DNA from: Marinobacter maroccanus
GTDB lineage: Bacteria > Pseudomonadota > Gammaproteobacteria > Pseudomonadales > Oleiphilaceae
Length of the DNA: 64,000 nucleotides
Direction: 5' to 3'
NCBI RefSeq assembly: GCF_002933275.1
Contig: NZ_PSSX01000001.1
Location: forward strand, 434,001 to 498,000
Part shown: piece after piece, positions 24,827 to 34,184 of the stretch
How the letters are laid out: each line of letters begins with the position of its first letter
Position numbering within the stretch: position 1 is the first letter of the stretch
The notes under the pieces: model-generated
The model's input: only the letters and a program-made list of their open reading frames with translations
Database searches by the model: none
Told to the model about the DNA's origin: nothing
Program-made: the position numbers and the translations under genes

Positions 24827-25764
24827 CCGATCCGCCCTCCCGGCCCCAGCAGTGACTTCAGCGTCACCGCGGGATCTTCCGCAGTGGATACCTCTGCCAT
24901 GGTAACCCCGGAGGTACGAAAACATTCCTCCAATCGATGTTCATGGTTGGCGACTTTCTCATGCCAGGCCCTCTGGAAACGGGGGTTTCCGGCGTCAAAC
25001 CACACAGGGCCGTCCGGACCGGCCACCGCGAAGCGTCCGCTTTTCGGCAGCTGTTTTTCTAATGGGTCCACGATTCTCAAGGCGCTGACGGCATTATGGC
25101 GGGCCAGGGCACCGAGCAGGGTGCCCGTCTCCGGCGAGATATCCAGAAAATCGCTGATTACGAAAATTCGGCTGCCGGTATGGGCGACCCGGCGGGCCTC
25201 GGTGAGGGCCGTGTCCAGCCGGCACTGGCGGGGCTGTTCGTCCTGTGCCAGCGTGGGGTTATCCCTACGTTGCTGCACGCCCAGAGTGTCCAGGAACCGC
25301 AGCACCGACTTCTTGCGACGGGCAGGGCGGAGGACGCTCAGGGCCTCGCCATTGAAAACAATGCCGCCCACCTGGTCCCCGGACCATAACGCCAGCCAGG
25401 CCAGAATGGCGGCGATCTGGGCACAGCGAACCTGTTTGAAGGCACCGGTGCTGGCAAAGAACAGGCTGGGGCCAAGATCGCACAGGAGCAGCACGGGCCG
25501 CTCGCGCTCTTCCTCGTAGAGCTTGGTGTGTGGCGCCTGGCGCCTGGCCGTTACCCGCCAGTCGATGCTGCGAATGTCATCTCCGGGCTGGTACAGCCGG
25601 ACTTCGGCAAACGCCATACCTCGGCCGCGCTGGGGCGAGCGCTGCAAGCCCGCCTGCCGCGAACGCACCGGGCGGGCAGAGGGCAGTTTTAGTGCCCGGG
25701 CGTCTGCCTGCAGGCGGATCAGATCCGGTAGGCCGATGTGGGTTAATGCTTCGGTGTTGCCCAT
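24823..25764 (-). CDS. DUF58 domain protein
   Basis: 313 residues. The DUF58 signature is clear: YQPGDDIRSIDWRVTARRQ followed by LYEEERERPVLLLCDLGPS, with a VWA-like fold in the second half (RIFVISDFLDISPETG). DUF58 proteins are almost always encoded after moxR, as here (37 bp downstream), and are thought to act with it. No membrane segment. Confidence 0.9.
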   Translation of the reverse strand: MGNTEALTHIGLPDLIRLQADARALKLPSARPVRSRQAGLQRSPQRGRGMAFAEVRLYQPGDDIRSIDWRVTARRQAPHTKLYEEERERPVLLLCDLGPSLFFASTGAFKQVRCAQIAAILAWLALWSGDQVGGIVFNGEALSVLRPARRKKSVLRFLDTLGVQQRRDNPTLAQDEQPRQCRLDTALTEARRVAHTGSRIFVISDFLDISPETGTLLGALARHNAVSALRIVDPLEKQLPKSGRFAVAGPDGPVWFDAGNPRFQRAWHEKVANHEHRLEECFRTSGVTMAEVSTAEDPAVTLKSLLGPGGRIG

Positions 25765-25801
25765 GCCTGACGGCTCCCGTGTCTTGCTTCCGTCGATGGC
25801 T

Positions 25802-26764
25802 TCAGGCGCTCACCGGCACACGTTCGATCAGCCGCTCGATGACGGTATCGGCGGTCATGCCTTCGGCTTCTGCTTCAAACGTGAGCAGGATACGGTGGCG
25901 GAGCACGTCGAAGGCCATGGCGCGTACATCGTCCGGCGTTACGTAGTCACGGCCGTCGAGCCAGGCCAGTGCCCGTGCACAGCGGTCCAGGGCGATGGTG
26001 CCACGGGGGCTGGCGCCGAAGGCGGTCCAGCGGGCGAGTTCCGGATCCAGTGCCGCCGGATCCCGGGTTGCCAGTACCAGGGCCAGCAGGTATTGCTCAA
26101 CCGGTTCTGCCATATAGATGTTCGCGACTTCCGCCCGGGCGTCGAACACCTGGTCTGCGGTCAGGCGAAGGTCTGTTTTCGGCAGGCCATGGCGATAATC
26201 GTTCCTGGCCAGTTGCAAGATGGCCTTCTCCGCCTCCGCCGATGGGTAGTGGATGACCACGTGCATCAGAAAGCGGTCCAGCTGGGCTTCAGGTAATGGG
26301 TAGGTGCCTTCCTGCTCGATCGGGTTCTGGGTCGCCATAACCAGGAACAGCCGGTCCAGGGGGAAGGTGCGCATACCTACGCTGATCTGTCGTTCGCCCA
26401 TGGCTTCCAGAAGGGCGGACTGTACCTTGGCGGGTGCGCGGTTGATCTCATCCGCAAGCACAAGATTATGGAAGATCGGGCCGCGCTGGAACTCGAACTG
26501 CCCCGTTTCCGGCCGGTAGATTTCACTGCCGGTAACGTCGGAAGGCAGCAGGTCCGGGGTGAACTGGATTCTGTGAAAATCACCTTCGAGATGGTCGGCA
26601 AGCGCTTTTATGGCGGTGGTTTTTGCCAGTCCCGGCGCACCTTCCACCAGAAGGTGGCCGTCGGCAAGTAGCGCGATCAGCAGACGATCCACCAGCTTTT
26701 CCTGCCCGATTATCCGTTTGGCTAACTGTTCCCGTAACTCACCGAACGTATGCTGTAGCGACAT
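25802..26764 (-). CDS. MoxR-family AAA+ ATPase
   Basis: 320 residues. Walker A is the MoxR variant GAPGLAKTTAIKAL, Walker B LVLADEINRAPAKVQSALLEAM, sensor 1 FLVMATQNPIEQEG, and the lid contains ASPRGTIALDRCARALAW. First gene of the minus-strand moxR-DUF58-DUF4381-batA-batB/C-batD operon; MoxR proteins act as chaperones for VWA-containing partners. The 163-bp gap to gdhB must carry divergent promoters, but I could not assign hexamers with confidence. Confidence 0.94.
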   Translation of the reverse strand: MSLQHTFGELREQLAKRIIGQEKLVDRLLIALLADGHLLVEGAPGLAKTTAIKALADHLEGDFHRIQFTPDLLPSDVTGSEIYRPETGQFEFQRGPIFHNLVLADEINRAPAKVQSALLEAMGERQISVGMRTFPLDRLFLVMATQNPIEQEGTYPLPEAQLDRFLMHVVIHYPSAEAEKAILQLARNDYRHGLPKTDLRLTADQVFDARAEVANIYMAEPVEQYLLALVLATRDPAALDPELARWTAFGASPRGTIALDRCARALAWLDGRDYVTPDDVRAMAFDVLRHRILLTFEAEAEGMTADTVIERLIERVPVSA

Positions 26765-26927
26765 TGGAAATGACTGCTCTCTGTATCTGAGGATTTTCCG
26801 GAGAAACCCGTATCGTGCGTAGGTAGTTGCCGAAGTTTTGGCGTCTGGCCGGCAAAAATCAAGGGTTTGACTATGCTTATGTGACGATACGCCGATTACG
26901 TTTATTTCACACTAACTGAGGTCGACC

Positions 26928-29900
26928 ATGAATGCGCTGACAGTGGCCAGCAAGGATCAATTCTTTGAACAGTTGGCTGACGCTTTCGCAAAGAAGATTT
27001 CTAAAACCGAAGCCAAGAAAATCAGCGAATTTGCCAAGCAGCATTATGCCCATATTCCTCTTGAGGAGCTGGTCAGTCGACGATTTGCAGATACCTACGG
27101 TGCCGTCCTTGCGGCGTGGCAGTTTCTGCAGAAGCGGTCTGCCGAAGAAACGCCCGTTGCCGTATTCAATCCTGACCTGGAGAGCGACGGCTGGCAGTCG
27201 ACCCACACCGTGGTGTTTATCCTGCACCCGAATATTCCGTTTCTGATCGATTCCCTGCGCATTGCCATTAACCAGCGCGAGATCGGGACCCATTCCATCC
27301 AGCACTCGATCCTGCAGGTGGAGCGGGCCGAGGACGGCAAGCTCAAGAAACTGCACACCACGAAAAAGAAAGCCTCTGGCTCGGCCTACGAGGCCTTCAT
27401 TGTCCTCGAGATTGATCGACACAGTAATCCCGAGGATCTCCGGGATCTGGAAGATGCGCTCCAGAATGTGCTGCATGAGGTGCGGATCGCAGTCAGCGAT
27501 TTCCCGATCGTCACCGAGAAGGTGAATGAGATTCTGGGCGAGCTCGACAGCACCACCGCGGGCATCAGTGAGGAGCAGAAAGAAGAGGCGCGGGAATTTC
27601 TTGAATGGCTGGCCCGGGATCATTTCACCTTTCTTGGCTATGACGAGTACGACTTTGCCAAGGATAAAAGCGGCATGGTGGTCCGACGGGTTGAGAACTC
27701 GGAACTGGGTATCCTCCGGGTCAATAACGAACGCCCGGACCGGGTTCGCCTGAATGAACTGCCGCAACGTACCCGCCATGAAATGACCCGGAGCGATGAT
27801 ATTTTTATCTTCGCCAAGTCGGCCCAGCGTTCGCGGGTACACCGCCCTGCATACCCGGACTACATTGCCGTCAAGAAATTCAACAGCAAGGGTGAGGTGG
27901 TCGGTGAACGCCGTTTTCTCGGCCTTTACACTGCCCGGGTCTACAACGAGCGGCCCGACGAGATTCCCCTGCTGCGTCGCAAGTTCCAGAGCGTAATGAA
28001 GCGGTCCGGGTTTCTCCGTGATGATTACGCCGGCAAGGAACTGGAGCAGATCCTGACGGTGTATCCGAGGGACGAGCTGTTCCAGATTGAGCCGGACGAA
28101 TTGCTCAAGGTGGCGAAAAGCATCCTGTATATCCAGGAGCGCCGCCGCATCGAGTTGTTCATGCGGGAAGATGTCTACGGCCAGTTCGTTACCTGCCTGG
28201 CGTTCTTCCCGAGGGACATCTACAACACCGAATTGCGGCTGAAGGTAGAGCAGGTGTTGGTAGACCGGCTGGAAGCCGAGGACGTTGAGTTCGTAACGCA
28301 CTTTTCCGAGTCGGTGCTGGCGCGGGTTCAGTTCACCATCCGGGTACCCCAGGTTGAAAACCGCCAACTGCCCACGGCGGAGATCCGTGAAAAAGTCATT
28401 GAGCTTGCCCAGTCCTGGCGTGACGGTCTTTCCGAAGCCCTGAGCGAGGCTTATGGTGAAGAGCAGGGCAATGAACTTTACCGGCTGTGGGCGGGCGGTT
28501 TTCCGGCCAGTTATACCGACATGTTCTCGCCCAGGCGGGCGGCCATTGATCTGGAGCACATCGCGGCATCGGCTAACAACCATGATCTCGCCATGAGCTT
28601 CTACCGGGCTCTGGAAGAGGACGAGAGCACGCTGCATTTCAAACTCTTCTATCCGGACGAGCCGTTGCCCCTGTCGGATGTTATGCCAATCTTCGATAAT
28701 CTTGGCTTCCGGGTTATTGGTGAGCACCCCTTCGAGGTGACCGACCGCCACAACAAGACGGTCTGGATCCACGATTTTACCCTCCAGGCCCACACCGGTA
28801 ATGTCGTGGACATTCACCGCATCCGGCCAATCTTCGAGGAGCTGTTCCGCCGGGTATGGTACGGTGAGGCGGAAAACGATGCCTTCAACCGGATGCTCCT
28901 GTCGTCTTACATGAGCTGGCGGGAAATCGCGCTGCTTCGGACCTATGCCCGTTACATGCGTCAGATCCGGTTCTCCAACAGTCAGACTTTTATTTCCAAC
29001 ACTCTGGTCAATCATGTTGAGCTGACACGGCTGCTGCTGGAGTTTTTCGAGATTCGCTTTAACCCGGAGCGCTATCAGAGCCCGGGTAAAAGCCAGGCGG
29101 CCCAGCAGAAACTGGAAATCGAATTCAATGCCGGTCTTGAGGATGTTGAGAATCTCAGTGAGGACCGGGTACTTCGGCTGTATCTTGAGCTGATCCAGGC
29201 AACCTTGCGCACCAACTACTACCAGCTCGACGAGGCTGGTGGTCCCAAGCCCTATATCAGTGTCAAGTTCGATCCATCCCGGATTCCGGACGTCCCTCTG
29301 CCTCTTCCGATGTTCGAGATTTTCGTGTATTCACCCCGCGTTGAGGGCGTGCATCTCCGGGGTGGCAAGGTCGCCCGCGGTGGCTTGCGCTGGTCTGACC
29401 GGTTCGAAGATTACCGCACGGAGATTCTGGGTCTGGTCAAGGCCCAACAGGTCAAGAACGCGGTCATCGTGCCGGTGGGCGCGAAAGGTGGTTTTGTGGC
29501 CAAGCGCCTCCCGGATCCGTCAGACCGGGAGGCTTTTCAGGCCGAAGGCATAGCAGCCTACAAGACGTTCATCCGGGGGTTGCTGGATATTACCGACAAC
29601 CTGGTGGATTCGGGAATTGCGCCGCCTGAACGGGTTATTCGCCACGACGAAGATGACCATTACCTGGTGGTCGCAGCTGACAAAGGTACGGCAACCTTCT
29701 CGGATATTGCCAACGGACTGGCCGCGGAATACGGCTTCTGGATGGGAGATGCCTTCGCCTCTGGTGGCAGTAATGGTTATGACCACAAGAAAATGGGCAT
29801 TACTGCGCGGGGCGCCTGGGTATCGGTAGAGCGTCACTTTCGGGAGATGGGCATCAACCCGGCACTGGATGAATTCACCGCCATCGGCATTGGTGACATG

Positions 29901-31814
29901 GGAGGCGACGTCTTCGGCAACGGCATGCTGTGCTCGGAGAAGACCAAACTGGTTGCGGCCTTCAACCACGTGCATATCTTTATTGACCCCTCGCCGGATC
30001 CGGAGAAAAGCTACAAGGAGCGCAAGCGCCTGTTTGGTCTTGCCCGCTCCGCCTGGACCGATTACGACAGCAAACTCATTTCTAAAGGGGGCGGCGTATT
30101 CAGCCGGAATGCCAAGTCTATCCCGGTCAGCCCGGAAATGAAGAAGCTGTTGGGTATCAAATCGGACCGGGTACCGCCAAACATGCTGATTTCCCATATC
30201 CTCAAGGCCCAGGTAGATCTGCTCTGGGTCGGCGGTATTGGCACCTATGTGAAAGGTGCCAGCGAATCCCATAGCGACGTGGGTGACAAGGCCAATGACG
30301 GTTTGCGGATCAATGGTTCGGAACTGCGCTGCAAGGTGGTCGGTGAGGGCGGCAACCTTGGCCTGACGCAGCTCGGTCGGATTGAATTCGCCCTCCGTGG
30401 CGGCCGTCTGAATACCGATTTCATCGATAATTCCGGTGGCGTGGACTGTTCCGACCATGAGGTCAACATGAAGATCCTGCTCAACCGGGCTGTGGCCATG
30501 GGCGACCTCACCAACAAGCAGCGGAACATCATGCTTGAGGAGATGACTGACGACGTTGCCGATCTGGTGCTCAAAAACAACTACCGCCAGACCCAGGCTA
30601 TCAGCATCGCCAGCGAGGATGCGGCCACCCGGCTGGAGGAATACCGCCGGCTGATGAATACCTTTGAGAGCGAGGGCAAGTTGAACCGGGCCCTGGAGTT
30701 CCTGCCGGATGATGAAACCCTGTCCGAGCGCAAGCTCGACAAGAAGGGGCTGACCCGGCCGGAATTGTCGGTTCTGATTTCCTACGTGAAGGGCGATCTG
30801 AAGCAGACGCTGAACAACAGCACTCTGCCTGACGATCCCATGCTGGCCGGTGAGATGTACAAGGTCTTTCCAAGGGACCTGACCCAGAAATTCTCGAAGG
30901 AGTTGGGCGAACACCAGCTGCGTCGTGAAATCATCGCGACTCAGATTGCCAATGACATGGTCAACCACATGGGGATTACCTTTGTGGAGCGCCTGAATCA
31001 GTCTACCGGCGCCGATGCGGCCTCTATTGCACTGGCCTGGATCATTGCCCGGGATGTGTTCCGCATTGATAACTGGTGGGACAGGATTGAGGCCCTTGAT
31101 TTCCATGTGCCAGCCCAACTACAGATGGAACTGATGCAGGACCTCATGCGCCTCATGCGCCGGTCGGTGCGCTGGTTGTTGCGTAACCGCCGTGCAGAGC
31201 TCAGCATTCAACACCATATGGAGCGCTTTGCCGACAGCGTCTGGGCGATTACTGCCGGCTTGCCCGAGTATCTTGGTGACCAGGCCAAAACTACCTGGGA
31301 AAAACGACATCAGGCCCTGGTGGATGCAGGCCTGCCTTCAGAGTTGGCATCCGTGGTGTCGGGCACAGGCCACCTGTATTCGTCGCTCGGCATAATAGAA
31401 GCCCATGAAGCCTCAGGCATGCCACTGAAAACGGTTGCCAATCTGTATTATGAGCTGGGTGATCGTCTGGATCTGAACTGGTTTGCCAGCGCCATTGCCG
31501 CTCTCACACCCGCGTCCCATTGGCAGGCACTGGCCAGGGAGAGTTTCCGTGAGGACCTGGACTGGCAGCAGCGGGCGCTGACCACCGGCGTTCTGAAGCT
31601 GGCGGAAAAACCGGAAGACGTTCCTGCCTGCGTGGAGAGCTGGCTGTCGCGCCATCAGCAGATGATTGATCGCTGGAAATCCATGCTGTCGGAGCTCAAG
31701 GGTGTACGGGAGCCGGAATACGCCATGTTCTCGGTGGCCCTGCGCGAACTGCTGGATCTGGCCCAGAGCACAATGCATCAGCCGCATGCTGAGGCAGAGG
31801 TTGAGACCAACTGA
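26928..31814 (+). CDS. gdhB: NAD-specific glutamate dehydrogenase, large (180-kDa) type
   Basis: 1628 residues, the size of the giant NAD-dependent enzymes that deaminate glutamate to 2-oxoglutarate for catabolism. An N-terminal regulatory half precedes the catalytic core, where GGKVARGGLRWSDRFEDYR and VGAKGGFVAK (about residues 805-860) form the substrate site. The Rossmann region includes GIGDMGGDVFGNGML. A long helical C-terminal region follows. The frame is intact. It has its own leader with GAGG before the ATG. Large frames on the opposite strand here are shadows of this gene. Confidence 0.95.
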   Translation: MNALTVASKDQFFEQLADAFAKKISKTEAKKISEFAKQHYAHIPLEELVSRRFADTYGAVLAAWQFLQKRSAEETPVAVFNPDLESDGWQSTHTVVFILHPNIPFLIDSLRIAINQREIGTHSIQHSILQVERAEDGKLKKLHTTKKKASGSAYEAFIVLEIDRHSNPEDLRDLEDALQNVLHEVRIAVSDFPIVTEKVNEILGELDSTTAGISEEQKEEAREFLEWLARDHFTFLGYDEYDFAKDKSGMVVRRVENSELGILRVNNERPDRVRLNELPQRTRHEMTRSDDIFIFAKSAQRSRVHRPAYPDYIAVKKFNSKGEVVGERRFLGLYTARVYNERPDEIPLLRRKFQSVMKRSGFLRDDYAGKELEQILTVYPRDELFQIEPDELLKVAKSILYIQERRRIELFMREDVYGQFVTCLAFFPRDIYNTELRLKVEQVLVDRLEAEDVEFVTHFSESVLARVQFTIRVPQVENRQLPTAEIREKVIELAQSWRDGLSEALSEAYGEEQGNELYRLWAGGFPASYTDMFSPRRAAIDLEHIAASANNHDLAMSFYRALEEDESTLHFKLFYPDEPLPLSDVMPIFDNLGFRVIGEHPFEVTDRHNKTVWIHDFTLQAHTGNVVDIHRIRPIFEELFRRVWYGEAENDAFNRMLLSSYMSWREIALLRTYARYMRQIRFSNSQTFISNTLVNHVELTRLLLEFFEIRFNPERYQSPGKSQAAQQKLEIEFNAGLEDVENLSEDRVLRLYLELIQATLRTNYYQLDEAGGPKPYISVKFDPSRIPDVPLPLPMFEIFVYSPRVEGVHLRGGKVARGGLRWSDRFEDYRTEILGLVKAQQVKNAVIVPVGAKGGFVAKRLPDPSDREAFQAEGIAAYKTFIRGLLDITDNLVDSGIAPPERVIRHDEDDHYLVVAADKGTATFSDIANGLAAEYGFWMGDAFASGGSNGYDHKKMGITARGAWVSVERHFREMGINPALDEFTAIGIGDMGGDVFGNGMLCSEKTKLVAAFNHVHIFIDPSPDPEKSYKERKRLFGLARSAWTDYDSKLISKGGGVFSRNAKSIPVSPEMKKLLGIKSDRVPPNMLISHILKAQVDLLWVGGIGTYVKGASESHSDVGDKANDGLRINGSELRCKVVGEGGNLGLTQLGRIEFALRGGRLNTDFIDNSGGVDCSDHEVNMKILLNRAVAMGDLTNKQRNIMLEEMTDDVADLVLKNNYRQTQAISIASEDAATRLEEYRRLMNTFESEGKLNRALEFLPDDETLSERKLDKKGLTRPELSVLISYVKGDLKQTLNNSTLPDDPMLAGEMYKVFPRDLTQKFSKELGEHQLRREIIATQIANDMVNHMGITFVERLNQSTGADAASIALAWIIARDVFRIDNWWDRIEALDFHVPAQLQMELMQDLMRLMRRSVRWLLRNRRAELSIQHHMERFADSVWAITAGLPEYLGDQAKTTWEKRHQALVDAGLPSELASVVSGTGHLYSSLGIIEAHEASGMPLKTVANLYYELGDRLDLNWFASAIAALTPASHWQALARESFREDLDWQQRALTTGVLKLAEKPEDVPACVESWLSRHQQMIDRWKSMLSELKGVREPEYAMFSVALRELLDLAQSTMHQPHAEAEVETN

Positions 31815-31879
31815 GTATTGCTTTGAAGTCCGCATTCCCGTTCAATCGATGATCGGGAATCATCAAACGGAGTGGGATA

Positions 31880-32563
31880 ATGGGTCAGCTTGACCATCTT
31901 CTGGAAAAAAACCGGGCCTGGGCGGATGGCATCAAGGCCCAGGATCCGCAGTTTTTTCACCGCCTGTCGAATCAGCAGGCACCGGAATACCTGTGGATCG
32001 GCTGTGCGGACAGTCGTGTACCGGCTAACCAGATTGTTGATCTTCTGCCAGGGGAACTGTTTGTTCACCGGAACGTGGCCAACGTGGTCGTCCACACGGA
32101 TTTCAACTGTCTGTCGGTACTGCAGTTCGCCATTGAAGTGCTGAAGGTGAAGCACGTCCTGGTGGTTGGTCACTATGGCTGTGGTGGTGTGAGAGCAGCA
32201 TTGCTCAATGAGGGATTTGGACTGATCAGTAACTGGCTCCGCCATGTTCAGGATGTCCGTGATCGGCACCAGCGGGTGCTGGATGACCTGCCAAACGTCC
32301 AGGACCGGGTCGATCGTCTGTGTGAGCTCAATGTCGTTGAGCAGGTAGGGCATGTCTGCCAGAACAACATTGTTCAGGAAGCCTGGAAGCGGGGCCAGCC
32401 ACTCACGGTGCATGGTTTTGTCTACGATGTGGCTGACGGGGTTCTCCGGGATATGGGGCTGTCGGTCGCCAGCGAAGAAGATCGTGAGCAGGTCAGGCAG
32501 AACAGTATCGACGAGTTGGTACAAAGGCCGGTACGCTCGGGGCGTCAGAAAAGCGTCCAGTGA
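31880..32563 (+). CDS. can: Beta-class carbonic anhydrase
   Basis: 227 residues. The zinc ligands of the beta class are C42, D44 (CADSRVPANQ), H98 and C101 (GHYGCGGVRAA). It interconverts CO2 and bicarbonate in the cytoplasm. HRNVANVV and a C-terminal region with HGFVYDVADG match the E. coli Can type. It lies 65 bp after gdhB; a shared transcript is possible. Confidence 0.95.
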   Translation: MGQLDHLLEKNRAWADGIKAQDPQFFHRLSNQQAPEYLWIGCADSRVPANQIVDLLPGELFVHRNVANVVVHTDFNCLSVLQFAIEVLKVKHVLVVGHYGCGGVRAALLNEGFGLISNWLRHVQDVRDRHQRVLDDLPNVQDRVDRLCELNVVEQVGHVCQNNIVQEAWKRGQPLTVHGFVYDVADGVLRDMGLSVASEEDREQVRQNSIDELVQRPVRSGRQKSVQ

Positions 32564-32683
32564 AGAATGTAAAATTGCGTCAAAAAATCGTGATGGGCGT
32601 CACTTCCTGACCCTCGGCGTCATCACAGTTGGTCACCTCCTGCTTTGCTAGAGTAGATCCTGCAGTAAGCGAGGAGGTAGACC

Positions 32684-32857
32684 ATGAAAGAACTGATGCA
32701 AAAAGCCCTGACAGCCCTGAACCAGCGTAAAGACGTTACTGCCGGCCCGGAGCATCGTAGTCGGGGGCGGAAACCCTCTGACGCCAGTCAGCCGGAAGAT
32801 TGGGGTATGTCCCCCGAGGATGCCTTGCGGGTTGGTACGGTTGCCCGCTACAAGTGA
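32684..32857 (+). CDS. Small protein of 57 residues, unknown
   Basis: A short gene starting MKELMQKALTALN with an excellent ribosome binding site (GAGGAGG at 32671-32677). The product is an amphipathic N-terminal helix, a basic middle (HRSRGRKPSD) and an acidic-aromatic motif QPEDWGMSPEDALRVG, ending VARYK. The codon pattern looks coding and a strong hairpin follows. I do not recognise a family. The basic middle could bind nucleic acid, but this is speculation. Confidence 0.65.
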   Translation: MKELMQKALTALNQRKDVTAGPEHRSRGRKPSDASQPEDWGMSPEDALRVGTVARYK

Positions 32858-32887
32858 CTGAGTTTGTCATGGTATTTACCCTCTGAA

Positions 32888-32927
32888 AGCCCTCCGGTCT
32901 CCGCCTGGCAGGGGAGACGCGAGGGCT
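32888..32927 (+). other. Two-part hairpin downstream of the small gene
   Basis: Outer stem AGCCCTC/GAGGGCT (7 bp) and inner stem GTCTCC/GGAGAC (6 bp) are separated by a CG/GC internal loop; the apical loop is ten bases. No T-run follows, so it may be a Rho-type or mRNA-stabilising structure, or part of a structured RNA. Confidence 0.5.
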
Positions 32928-32981
32928 CATTCCGGTTAGAGTATCCCGTTTCCAGACCATCCACGCGGGATCAGCCAATCA

Positions 32982-34028
32982 ATGTCATTGCCCAACTCCC
33001 ATGAAGTCCTGTTGCGAAACCGCCACCTTTTGCAGGGCCGGGTGGCTTTGTTGGGCGTAGCCGCCAGCGGGCTGCTTGCTGATCTGCCTGCCGGCGGTAT
33101 GGCCATGAGTGAGCATGTCGGTGTCTGTGCCGCGCTTGCCGGGAACGAGGGTTGGCAGATCTGTTTCGGCTACGACGATCCGGCACTGGCAGCCGGCACC
33201 TTTGACACCCTGGTTGTGTTTCTGCCCAAGGCCCGGGCGGAGCTGGATCTGCGCCTCGCCCTGGCGCGCTGGCTGGCAATGCGGGGCGCCCGGCTGGTGC
33301 TTGTCGGAGAGAAAAAAGAAGGCATTGCCGGAGCCGTCAAACAGCTAAAGGCCGTGGCGCCGCAAGCGACCAAGATCGACAGTGCCAGGCATTGCCAGGT
33401 CTGGTGTGCCGAGCCTATCGAGCCGCTGCCCGAATTTTCGCTTCAGCAATGGATGACCTGGACAGGCATTGACTGCAAGACAGTGCATCTGGAGGTCGCC
33501 GGGTTGCCGGGCATTTTCAGCCTCGGCGAGCTGGATGAGGGCACTCGCATGCTGCTGGAGACGCTGGACGAGAATCCATTGCGTTCCGGCTCTGTTCTGG
33601 ATTTCGCCTGTGGCGCCGGTGTCCTTGGTACCTGGCTGCATCATTGGCATGAGCAGCATAATCAACCTCGGGTAACGGTTGACGGAATCGACGTTCAGTC
33701 CCAGGCGGTTGTTTGTGCCCGGTCCAGCTATGAGCGTAACGGCGTTTCCGGGCGCATCCTGGCCTCGGACGGCCTTTCCGGGGTTGAGGGCACCTGGCCC
33801 GTTATTCTCAGCAATCCCCCCTTCCACAGTGGCGTTAGAACCGACCTGTCAATGACCGAGCGCTTTCTGCGGGAAGTGGTGCGTCATCTTGAGCCGGGTG
33901 GAGAAGTGCGCCTGGTCGCAAACAGCTTTTTGCCATACGAGCCCATAATGAAGCGCTGTATCGGCCCGGTTGAGCGTCTGCGGGAAGATCGGCGGTTTAC
34001 GGTCTATCGCGCTTTTCGCCGTCCCTGA
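32982..34028 (+). CDS. rsmC: RsmC-type 16S rRNA guanine-N2 methyltransferase
   Basis: 348 residues, the two-domain architecture of RsmC (m2G1207 of 16S rRNA): a degenerate N-terminal methyltransferase-like domain and a catalytic C-terminal half with the SAM loop [12 protein letters not shown] and the base-amine motif NPPFHSG. E. coli RsmC is nearly the same length. A paralogous gene (rlmG) follows. The start at 32982 has a poor ribosome binding site. Confidence 0.88.
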   Translation: MSLPNSHEVLLRNRHLLQGRVALLGVAASGLLADLPAGGMAMSEHVGVCAALAGNEGWQICFGYDDPALAAGTFDTLVVFLPKARAELDLRLALARWLAMRGARLVLVGEKKEGIAGAVKQLKAVAPQATKIDSARHCQVWCAEPIEPLPEFSLQQWMTWTGIDCKTVHLEVAGLPGIFSLGELDEGTRMLLETLDENPLRSGSVLDFACGAGVLGTWLHHWHEQHNQPRVTVDGIDVQSQAVVCARSSYERNGVSGRILASDGLSGVEGTWPVILSNPPFHSGVRTDLSMTERFLREVVRHLEPGGEVRLVANSFLPYEPIMKRCIGPVERLREDRRFTVYRAFRRP

Positions 34029-34031
34029 ACG

Positions 34032-34055
34032 AAAAAAGCCCCTGGGGTGAGGGGC
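34032..34055 (-). terminator. Hairpin with A-run: possible minus-strand terminator between two + strand genes
   Basis: Six A residues precede GCCCC (34038-34042), an eight-base loop and GGGGC (34051-34055). Read on the minus strand this is a short GC stem followed by six T, the layout of an intrinsic terminator. Both neighbours run on the + strand, so it would only stop antisense transcription heading into rsmC. Confidence 0.3.
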
Positions 34056-34184
34056 AAGAGGTTCGCGTCCAGAACAACGGAGCCAACCGGAAAAGGGATG
34101 TTCAGCGTGAACACTCTCCACGTTAGGGTTAATTTCTAGAATAAACAGCCTAGAATGGCGCTTCTGTGACAAAAAGCCTCCAGG

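Noticed and set aside
23394-25519. Long + strand frames opposite the bat operon
   Set aside because: They oppose BatA, DUF4381 and DUF58, whose starts, overlaps and motifs are consistent.
26838-26895. TTGACT at 26867 as -35 of the gdhB promoter
   Set aside because: No acceptable -10 hexamer lies 16-18 bp downstream.
26907-29015. 702-residue open frame on the minus strand
   Set aside because: It lies wholly antisense to the well-supported glutamate dehydrogenase and mirrors its codon structure; the product has no family features.
29520-31118. 532-residue open frame on the minus strand
   Set aside because: Same reason: antisense shadow of gdhB produced by high GC third positions.
32590-32626. 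GTGATG / CATCAC inverted repeat before the 57-residue gene
   Set aside because: Only six bases and widely spaced; no promoter could be fitted around it.
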